Of a stretch of DNA of 64,000 nt, positions 57,512-64,000 are shown one piece after another. Position numbers and translations under genes: made by a program. Under the pieces are notes generated by a model that saw only the letters and a program-made list of their open reading frames with translations, was not told the origin of the DNA and made no database searches. Position 1 is the first letter of the stretch. Each line of letters opens with the position of its first letter. Origin of the DNA: Chromobacterium sinusclupearum (GTDB taxonomy: Bacteria > Pseudomonadota > Gammaproteobacteria > Burkholderiales > Chromobacteriaceae); NCBI RefSeq assembly GCF_002902845.1, contig NZ_PPTF01000002.1, positions 1 to 64,000 on the forward strand, read 5' to 3'.

Positions 57512-58578
57512 CCGCTTTCATCCTCTTCATCCTGCCGCGGCTGCTGCTGTCCACGCCCTTCGCCGCCATCCCGCGCCAACTGCCATTGCTGAGGATTTCC
57601 CGACTGCCACTGCTCGCCCAAGCGTTGCGCGACCAGCGCATCCGACGGCTGCAGCAGCAAGCTGCCGCTGAGCCCCCCCTGCACGGTTACCGAGTGCTCG
57701 TTCCCCCAGCGCCGGAATTGATACGTCAAACCGTTTTGCGTCGCTGGCGCGGCAGTGCCTACCGTTGAGGCCGTAGCTTCGCCCGACATCCTCCTCTGAG
57801 CCGCCGCCGGCGCCTGCTTCGCCGCGCGCAGGCGCTCTGCGTGAGACGATGCCTGAGTCAAAGGGATGAGGTCGGGCATGGGTTGAGGAGAGGCAAGCGG
57901 AACGGTATGGGGGGACGCGTTCTTTTTCATGCGGGACAGCGCGTCCTTGCTGCGCGCCAAGGCTGGCTCGCCCAGCTCCACGGCCGACTGCCTCACCACC
58001 TGGAGGTTTAGGTCCTGCTCGCCCTCCTGGATCGGCCCCTGTCCGGCGACAAAGGGCATCAGCATCCCCACCCGAGCATCCCTCTTCGTCAGCAGGAAAT
58101 CGCCTAGCGGCTCGCCGCGTTGCTGTTCCCCCTCCGCGAGCACCGGTTTGCCCTGTCTGGCGTCATTCATCGCCAGCGCGACGTCGCCGTGCTTTTGCGC
58201 CCTCAGCCCGATGGCCGCGAGCGCCAACTTGCCTGGCCGAGCATCCAGCAACGGCGACTTATCCTTCTTGTCCGGTTCGTTCGCGAGCTCCAGTCTGTCC
58301 TGGCGATCCGTCGTGCCTACTTTTATCTCGACCTCTGTCGGGACGGATTCATTACGGCGTCGTAAGGCCAGCGCCTGCGGCTGCTGAGCTTGCCAAGCGA
58401 GTTGGTATTTGGCCAGCTCAGGCTCCAGGGCCGGCTCGCGGCTACGCTCGTCTTCGTCACGCGGCCGGTGCTGATCCCGGGCCTTCTCCAGAGCCAGCTC
58501 GTCCAGAGAGCTCCCCGGCCCATCCGACAGCGGCGCTGGCGCCCCACTGGGCTGAGCGATAGAGATCATGGCCTCCAT
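57505..58578 (-). CDS. spaN: Needle-length regulator SpaN/InvJ
   Basis: 357 aa (InvJ 336), low-complexity and polar, as expected for this fast-evolving secreted ruler. Recognised by position between spaM and spaO and by the conserved C-terminal part (YQFRRWGNEHSVTVQG, LLLQPSDALVAQRLGEQW). The start at 58578 is preferred: GAGG lies 5 nt before it; an ATG at 58569 overlaps the spaM stop and is an alternative. Controls needle length and the substrate switch with SpaS. Confidence 0.85.
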   Translation of the reverse strand: MEAMISIAQPSGAPAPLSDGPGSSLDELALEKARDQHRPRDEDERSREPALEPELAKYQLAWQAQQPQALALRRRNESVPTEVEIKVGTTDRQDRLELANEPDKKDKSPLLDARPGKLALAAIGLRAQKHGDVALAMNDARQGKPVLAEGEQQRGEPLGDFLLTKRDARVGMLMPFVAGQGPIQEGEQDLNLQVVRQSAVELGEPALARSKDALSRMKKNASPHTVPLASPQPMPDLIPLTQASSHAERLRAAKQAPAAAQRRMSGEATASTVGTAAPATQNGLTYQFRRWGNEHSVTVQGGLSGSLLLQPSDALVAQRLGEQWQSGNPQQWQLARDGGEGRGQQQPRQDEEDESGC

Positions 58579-59021
58579 TGTGTCCTCTCTTCCTGTTCGG
58601 CCTCTTCCTGCCGCAGCTGGAGCAAACGCTCCTGCTTGCGCACCTGGCTAGCCCAACGTTGATACTTGTCTTTCTTGCGCAGCCAGCTATGACGCTCGAA
58701 CTGGCGTTCATCGCGACGCATGGCCAGCGCCTGGCGCTGCTCGCCCAGCTGCGCCAATTGCAGATTTAAGTTCTGCAACTGACGGCGCAGCACCGCCTGC
58801 TTGCGTAGCAGTGCGGACAACTGGCCACGGTCCAGCACGGCGCCTGTCGGCCGCTGCGTTTCCAGCAAATGGCGTAGACCTTGAGCCTGCGCGACCAATG
58901 CATCTGCATCGACGCGCAACGCGTCGTCCTCGCGCGCCAACTGCGCCAATTGCACCTCGCAGCGCTGCTGGGATGCGGCGCTGCGCCGCTGCAAACTGTG
59001 GATCTTAGCCATTAAGCGCAT
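58566..59021 (-). CDS. spaM: T3S stalk protein SpaM/InvI (FliJ/YscO family)
   Basis: 151 aa (InvI 147), a long charged coiled coil ([21 protein letters not shown]..., [21 protein letters not shown]). It is the central stalk linking the ATPase to the export gate, by analogy with FliJ. Overlaps invC by 17 bp and spaN by 13 bp, so the whole run is tightly coupled. Confidence 0.88.
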   Translation of the reverse strand: MRLMAKIHSLQRRSAASQQRCEVQLAQLAREDDALRVDADALVAQAQGLRHLLETQRPTGAVLDRGQLSALLRKQAVLRRQLQNLNLQLAQLGEQRQALAMRRDERQFERHSWLRKKDKYQRWASQVRKQERLLQLRQEEAEQEERTQWRP

Positions 59022-60294
59022 GCATGCCCCGCAAGGTGTTGTCGAAAGAAGAATGCTCTTGCAACGGCTGGCGCAGCCATTGCCGTAGCGGGTCGCGCAT
59101 GCGCATCACCCGGTCATTGTCGGGGTTGTCTCCCTGGCGATACTCGCCCAGGTCGACAAAGACTTGCAGCTCATCCAAACGTCCCATCAGCGTGCGCACG
59201 CCGCTGGCCAACTGCTGATGCCCCGGGTCCGTGACCTGACCCGCGACGCGACTGGCGCTCTTGAGCACGTCAATGGCCGGGTAATGACCTTGACCCGCCA
59301 GCTTGCGGCTCAGATAAATGTGGCCATCCAGAATGGAACGGATCTCATCCGCCATGGGATCCGGCTCGTCGTCGCCTTCGAGCAGAACGGTGTAGAAGGC
59401 AGTGATGCTGCCGTTATGCGTAGCGCCGGGACGCTCCAACAGACGCGGCAGACTGTCGAACACGGAGGCCGGGTAACCGCGCCGCGCCGGCGGCTCGCCG
59501 GCCGCCAAAGCCACGTCGCGCAACGCGCGGGCGTAACGCGTCATTGAATCGACGAACAGCACCACCTTCTTACCCTGGTCGCGGAAGTATTCGGCCACGG
59601 TAGTGGCCAGAAGCGCGGCGTTGCAACGGTCGACCGAGGCGTAGTCCGAGGTGGCGAATACCAGCACACAGCGTTCGCGCTTGGGCGAGGCTCGCAGCGC
59701 TTCGACGAACTCAGTCACTTCTCGACCACGCTCTCCAATCAAACCGACGACAAAGACGTCGGCCTCGGTCTGGTCTATCAGCATGTGCATCAGCATGGTC
59801 TTGCCGCAGCCCGCCGAAGCGAAAATGCCCACCCGCTGGCCGACACCGCAGGTGAGTAGTCCGTCTATGGCTCGCACACCGGTAATCAGTGGCTCGCGCA
59901 CCCCCGCGCGGCTCGAATACGGTGGTGGATCGGCGTCCACGCCGCGTTCCTCGCCCCCAACGCCGGACTCGGGACCGAAACGTTCGATGATCTGCCCGGT
60001 TGGATCTAGAACTGCGCCAAGCGCAGCCTGGCCGATCCAGGCCGACAGCGTACGCCCGGTTGGCTGCAGCACTGCTTCGCGGGTGAGACCTCGCGGGTTG
60101 CCGATCAAGCAGAGTACTGCGCGTTCATGCGTCAGCCCCACCACCTGGGCCCGCGCCACGACTTCGCTCTCCTGCCAATTGCGACGGATCTCGCATAGTT
60201 CGCCGATGGCCACCCCAGGTAACGCGGCTTCCAAGATGGGGCCGGAGAGCCGCTGCGGGTATGCTAGGCGGCGCAACAGGCGTGGCGCTTTCAT
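59005..60294 (-). CDS. invC: T3S ATPase InvC/SpaL
   Basis: 429 aa (InvC 431). Walker [16 protein letters not shown] near residues 158-170, the FliI/YscN block [14 protein letters not shown], Walker [18 protein letters not shown] and [22 protein letters not shown] are all present. It hydrolyses ATP to release chaperones and unfold substrates at the cytoplasmic face. Start overlaps the invB stop (ATGA). Confidence 0.96.
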   Translation of the reverse strand: MKAPRLLRRLAYPQRLSGPILEAALPGVAIGELCEIRRNWQESEVVARAQVVGLTHERAVLCLIGNPRGLTREAVLQPTGRTLSAWIGQAALGAVLDPTGQIIERFGPESGVGGEERGVDADPPPYSSRAGVREPLITGVRAIDGLLTCGVGQRVGIFASAGCGKTMLMHMLIDQTEADVFVVGLIGERGREVTEFVEALRASPKRERCVLVFATSDYASVDRCNAALLATTVAEYFRDQGKKVVLFVDSMTRYARALRDVALAAGEPPARRGYPASVFDSLPRLLERPGATHNGSITAFYTVLLEGDDEPDPMADEIRSILDGHIYLSRKLAGQGHYPAIDVLKSASRVAGQVTDPGHQQLASGVRTLMGRLDELQVFVDLGEYRQGDNPDNDRVMRMRDPLRQWLRQPLQEHSSFDNTLRGMHALNG

Positions 60295-60698
60295 CGCAGC
60301 AAAGACCCGCTGAAGCGCTCCAGACCATCAAAGAAGCCATTCAGCGCCTCGGAAAAGCGGCTGCCATCTACCAAATAGTCTGGATGCACCAAGGCCTTGA
60401 GTGCAAGCGAGCCGTCCTGCACTGTCAGCTGCAGCTGGCCGCCCCGTGCAAAGCCGCAGCCCTGCATCAGCGCCGCCAGCAACTCACTGCCACGCTGGCT
60501 AATCACGGCATCGCTGTAGTCTCCGATGAGTGACCATAGCCACAGCTCGTCGTCCTGGACGCTGATATAGATGCTCGGCAGCTCGTGCAGGTCGAGTGCG
60601 ATGGTGGAATGGCTGTCCAACTCGCCGACCAGAGAGGGGTCGCAGCCACTCTCCTCCAGTGCTGCGCGAACCAGTTGGGCAATATCCGGGGTATACAT
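60291..60698 (-). CDS. invB: T3S class I chaperone InvB (SpaK)
   Basis: 135 aa, same length as Salmonella InvB. Acidic, with [41 protein letters not shown] and [18 protein letters not shown] matching the InvB/Spa15 pattern. InvB serves several effectors (SipA and others) in Salmonella; here SipA and perhaps the unassigned effectors are candidates. 19 bp after invA. Confidence 0.93.
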   Translation of the reverse strand: MYTPDIAQLVRAALEESGCDPSLVGELDSHSTIALDLHELPSIYISVQDDELWLWSLIGDYSDAVISQRGSELLAALMQGCGFARGGQLQLTVQDGSLALKALVHPDYLVDGSRFSEALNGFFDGLERFSGSLLR

Positions 60699-60717
60699 GT
60701 GCGGAATCCTCTAGGGC

Positions 60718-62793
60718 TTAAATGGTTTTGAGCACGTTCACCGACACGCTGTCGGCGATCTCGCCGAAAGACACGACCTCCAGCTCGCGGAAGCGGGTTT
60801 CGACCAGTTTCTTGATGAAGCGGCGTACGTCGACCGATGTGAGCAGCACCATGTCTTTGTGGGCGATGCTCAAACCATCCAGCCCTACCGCGAACAGGTC
60901 CATCAGTTCGTCAGAGGCGGCAGGCTCCAGGTTGAGGAAGGCGCCGCCCGATGTCTGGCGTATGCCCTTGCGCACCATGTCCTCCACTTCAGCAGAGGTC
61001 ATCACCGCGCGCAGCTCGCCGCCGTGGGCGAACTTGTGGCAGATGTAGCGCGCCAGCGCGCCGCGTACATGCTCCACTAGGTTGATTACGTCCTTCTCGC
61101 GCGGAGCCCACAGCGCTAACGCCTCCATGATCAGCTTCATATTGCGTACCGAGATGCGCTCGGCCAGCAGGCGTTGCAGCACCTCGGCGATGCGTTGCAC
61201 CGTAGCGTGGCGCAACACTTCCTTGAGCAAGTCCGGGTACTTAGCCTCCAGTTGATCCAACATGTGCTTGGTTTCCTGGACACCAAAATATTCGTTTACG
61301 TGCCGCGCCAACAATGCGGCGAGACAGTGGTAGAGCTCGTCCAGCGCCGGGCGCAACTGATAGCCTAGCTTGACCAGCTTGTCGCCGTCGGCCGGGCGCA
61401 CCCAGGCGCACTGACTGCCTCCCTGGGTGCTGAACACTGGCTGCACACCCAGAGCAGTGGCCTCATCTGTGTAGTTGATCACGCGCACAAAATCGAAATG
61501 CAGCTCGAACTCGTCGGCGCGGATCTCGTTGATCAGCAACACCACGCGGTTATCGGCCGTACCGTCAGCATCGCGCAGCAGCATGTCTGGTAAGCGCACA
61601 CCGTAGTCGATGAAGAACTGGCTACGCAGCCGCTCGGCTAATTGCGCTTGCTCCAGCACAGCACGCCGCGCCTTGGGCACCAGCAGGATCAAGGGCACGG
61701 TTTCGGCAGCCACCTTGTCCAGGTTGCCGATCAAACCCAGCGAGCTCTCCTTGCCACTCGCCGGCGCGACGCTCCCACTCATGCTGGCCACGCCCGTCTC
61801 GCCGGTCTTCCCGCCGCTACTCGCCCCCTGCTTCGCCACGCGGCGCTTGTAATAGAACAAGCCGGCCAGCGCCGCCGCCAGGATGGCGAACACGAACAGC
61901 GGAAACCCAGGCAACATGCCCACAGCCAGCGCCAACACCGCAGTCACAATCAGCACAAAAGGATTGCCGAACAACTGGCCCATGATGTTGCGGCCCATAT
62001 TGTCGCTATCGCCGTTGACTCGGGTGACGATGAAGCCAGCACTAATAGCGATCAGCAACGCCGGAATCTGCGCCACTAAACCATCACCAATAGTAAGCAT
62101 GGTGTAAGTGGACAAGGCAGTGGACAGATCCATGCCATGCTGCGTCATGCCCACGGAGATACCGCCGATGAAGTTGACGAAGATGATAATGATGCCGGCA
62201 ATGGCATCGCCCTTGATAAACTTCATCGCGCCATCGAAAGAGCCGTAAAGCTGGCTCTCGCGCTCAAGTACACTGCGGCGTTCGCGCGCGCCATCGGCAT
62301 CAATGATGCCGGCTTTGAGGTCGGCGTCGATACTCATCTGTTTGCCAGGCATACCATCCAGCGAAAAGCGCGCCGCTACCTCGGCGACCCGCTCAGAGCC
62401 CTTGGTAATGACAATGAACTGGACCACGGTAACGATGGAGAACACTACGAAGCCTACAGCCAAGCTGTCGCCGATAACGAACTGACCGAAGGTGGCTATG
62501 ATCTCGCCAGCATCAGCCTCTATCAGAATCAACCGACTGGTACTGATGGACAGCGCCAGACGAAATAGCGTGGTAATCAGCAGTACCGAGGGAAAGGTGG
62601 AAAAGCTGAGAATGCGGTCGATGTAAAAGGACCCCATGAACACCAGTACCGCCAGCACGATGTTGAGACCGATCAGGAAGTCCACCAGATAGGTGGGCAA
62701 CGGAATGATCAGCATCGCAATGATCATCACCATCAACAACAGGATCAGCAGTTCCGGACGCGTACGAGCGCCGTTGAGCAAGGAATTAAACAC
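60718..62793 (-). CDS. invA: T3S export gate protein InvA (FlhA/YscV family)
   Basis: 691 aa (InvA 685). Eight hydrophobic segments occupy residues 1-320, including the conserved FHIPEP-like region SLDGMPGKQMSIDADLKAGIIDADGARERR; the cytoplasmic nonamer-ring domain follows (about 350-691). It is the export gate that receives chaperone-substrate complexes. It is separated from invE by 382 bp, whereas the two genes lie close together in Salmonella. Confidence 0.96.
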   Translation of the reverse strand: MFNSLLNGARTRPELLILLLMVMIIAMLIIPLPTYLVDFLIGLNIVLAVLVFMGSFYIDRILSFSTFPSVLLITTLFRLALSISTSRLILIEADAGEIIATFGQFVIGDSLAVGFVVFSIVTVVQFIVITKGSERVAEVAARFSLDGMPGKQMSIDADLKAGIIDADGARERRSVLERESQLYGSFDGAMKFIKGDAIAGIIIIFVNFIGGISVGMTQHGMDLSTALSTYTMLTIGDGLVAQIPALLIAISAGFIVTRVNGDSDNMGRNIMGQLFGNPFVLIVTAVLALAVGMLPGFPLFVFAILAAALAGLFYYKRRVAKQGASSGGKTGETGVASMSGSVAPASGKESSLGLIGNLDKVAAETVPLILLVPKARRAVLEQAQLAERLRSQFFIDYGVRLPDMLLRDADGTADNRVVLLINEIRADEFELHFDFVRVINYTDEATALGVQPVFSTQGGSQCAWVRPADGDKLVKLGYQLRPALDELYHCLAALLARHVNEYFGVQETKHMLDQLEAKYPDLLKEVLRHATVQRIAEVLQRLLAERISVRNMKLIMEALALWAPREKDVINLVEHVRGALARYICHKFAHGGELRAVMTSAEVEDMVRKGIRQTSGGAFLNLEPAASDELMDLFAVGLDGLSIAHKDMVLLTSVDVRRFIKKLVETRFRELEVVSFGEIADSVSVNVLKTI

Positions 62794-63175
62794 TGGGGCA
62801 TCCCAAATTATTCGGTCAATCCATCATCGAGAGTCATCACGGCTCGGGGCAAGCGATCACTTCTCTCAAACGCCAGAGGCGAGTGTCTAACAGCCGAATG
62901 CTGGAATCCTGATGTAAATCTGATTATCCCGGCCCCATCAGCCCAGGCAGGAGAGCCTCGCGCGCAAGCACAGGAAAACATGGGAAACAAGATGACGGCA
63001 GACTGCCCAAAAGAGGCGATGGTCTCGCGCCGTCACGACAAAGCCGGCAATGGCGCAGCGATAGGCAAAACCAGGAGCCCGATATACGCTCGGAAATACA
63101 ATAAGTCCGATGAACTTCGCCCTACCAGGCAGGGCCGCTCGAAGCGGTTAGTTCATGATTGCCTTGATGGATGGA
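62794..63175. other. Intergenic region between invA and invE
   Basis: 382 bp in the middle of an otherwise gap-free operon. It contains the 19-bp box at 62906-62924 and two small hairpins near 63119-63148 (GCCCT/AGGGC and CCGCT/AGCGG). A plus-strand open frame from 62980 has no good start site and overlaps invE antisense, so it is not called. A separate promoter for invA onward is likely. Confidence 0.5.
62906..62924 (-). promoter_or_regulatory. 19-bp box upstream of invA, shared with the sicP upstream region
   Basis: ATCCTGATGTAAATCTGAT, 18 of 19 bases identical to 45089-45107, about 113 bp upstream of the invA start on the same relative strand. Regulatory role inferred. Confidence 0.35.
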
Positions 63176-64000
63176 TCATCCCGTCTCACGACGTCGCTCA
63201 GCCTGTTCGTGGCGATAGGCTATGCCCGCCATATGGCGCAAGGCTTCAAGCAAAGCCTCCTGCCAGCGCGGATCAACAAAGAGCGCCGGGGGCAGAGCCT
63301 TGCATGCCTGGTAGAGCGCCTGCAACAACGTCGAGTGTTCACTATGGCGGGAGAGCAGCGCGCTGCGCCCCACGGTATCGGCCAGCAGCGCGTCCAAATC
63401 CTGCGGCTGCAGCAGCAAAGACAGCAGAAACAGCAACCAGTCGGACTCATTGCCGTTGAAGGCGCAGACATGCTCATTGCCCATCAAGCGTCCGACAAAC
63501 AATGTATCCGCGGAACGCAGCAACTTGAGCTGCCCTAGGCGCCCCAACAAGTAGCCAAACTCCAGCCTAGAGCAACTGGCGTCCTGCGAATCGATGTCGG
63601 CCAGCAGCGCGCCCTCAATGAAGTCAAGCACCAAGACCCGGCGTTGGTAACCGAAGCTGCTAATCCAGTCAGCATAGACCTCAACCTCCGCCGCCTCGCT
63701 CTGCAGGAACTGCCGGTAGCTAGCGCGCAGCAGGCCCGGACTCAGTTGCAAGGATTTGCCGAACAGTCTCGCCTTGAGCGCGCAGTTGATGCCGGCCTTC
63801 AAAGACTTGGGATCGGCCTGCTCCTCCACCTGCTGCAGCAGTGCCTGCAGGCGCTTGCGCACCACCTCGTCCAGCTGGCGCCGACGCAGGAGTTCGCGCA
63901 ACACTAGCGCTAGATCGCTATCGTCCGGGAACAAGGCGCGCGCCTGGCGCAGCAATTCCTCGACGCGGATCCCCAATGCCTTGGCCACCTGTACAATCTG
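63176..64000 (-). CDS. invE: T3S gatekeeper InvE (SepL/YopN-TyeA family), 5' end outside window
   Basis: The open frame enters from the right edge ([19 protein letters not shown]...) and ends at 63176, giving 274 visible codons of a family that is about 370 aa in Salmonella. Helical repeats ([53 protein letters not shown]) and a TyeA-like C-terminus ([21 protein letters not shown]...) support InvE. It orders secretion of translocators before effectors. A methionine-like GTG at 63988 is internal, not the true start. Confidence 0.88.
   Translation of the reverse strand, partial: QIVQVAKALGIRVEELLRQARALFPDDSDLALVLRELLRRRQLDEVVRKRLQALLQQVEEQADPKSLKAGINCALKARLFGKSLQLSPGLLRASYRQFLQSEAAEVEVYADWISSFGYQRRVLVLDFIEGALLADIDSQDASCSRLEFGYLLGRLGQLKLLRSADTLFVGRLMGNEHVCAFNGNESDWLLFLLSLLLQPQDLDALLADTVGRSALLSRHSEHSTLLQALYQACKALPPALFVDPRWQEALLEALRHMAGIAYRHEQAERRRETG

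Noticed and set aside
62980..63459. Plus-strand 159-codon frame in the invA-invE gap
   Set aside because: No convincing start signal and most of it is antisense to invE.

Overview
The window reads as a chromosomal segment of a GC-rich betaproteobacterium of the Chromobacterium type (Neisseriales). The basis is the high-GC housekeeping genes together with an inv/spa type III secretion (T3S) locus whose gene order is that of Salmonella SPI-1 and of the Chromobacterium island Cpi-1. The species call is inference; gene identities rest on motifs and remembered family sequences, with no database search.

Positions 1-26213 are ordinary core genome: a ybbP/ybbA exporter divergent from tesA, an MFS transporter, a 2-Cys peroxiredoxin, aspS, a DUF502 and an FmdB-type gene, a fabI / phosphate acyltransferase / acetate kinase operon, rpsT divergent from murJ, queF, rluA, an alanyl-tRNA editing protein, a POT peptide transporter, lysR/lysA, a BON-domain protein, mltA, a DUF3667 gene and a DUF1223 gene broken by an in-frame TAG. 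Many neighbours are separated by clear Rho-independent terminators.

Positions 26246-37480 are accessory and partly AT-rich. They hold a vgrG 5' fragment fused in frame to a decayed IS5-family transposase, bounded by imperfect direct repeats; a giant (about 2050 aa) toxin-like protein with a perfect Fic motif and, behind it, a Cys-His-Asp triad spaced like the Pasteurella multocida toxin deamidase; an SseJ-like GDSL lipase; three small orphan genes, one a 39-aa predicted membrane peptide.

Positions 37481-64000 are all on the minus strand. First come candidate T3S effectors (804, 252, 335, 87 and 310 aa); the 335-aa protein carries a eukaryote-like RhoGAP signature. Then, in transcription order from right to left, follow invE (partial), invA, invB, invC, spaM, spaN, spaO, spaP, spaQ, spaR, spaS, sicA, sipB, sipC, sipD, sipA (called Cip proteins in Chromobacterium), iacP, an unknown gene, sicP and sptP. 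These encode the export gate, ATPase, sorting platform, needle-length control, translocators, chaperones and an effector phosphatase. The needle/basal-body prg-org genes and regulators are not in the window. The SptP homologue has lost the GAP domain that Salmonella SptP carries, while a separate RhoGAP-like protein is encoded nearby.

The most unusual items are the Fic plus PMT-like giant protein, the SptP/RhoGAP split, the SseJ-like lipase beside a T3S locus, and the vgrG-transposase chimera.
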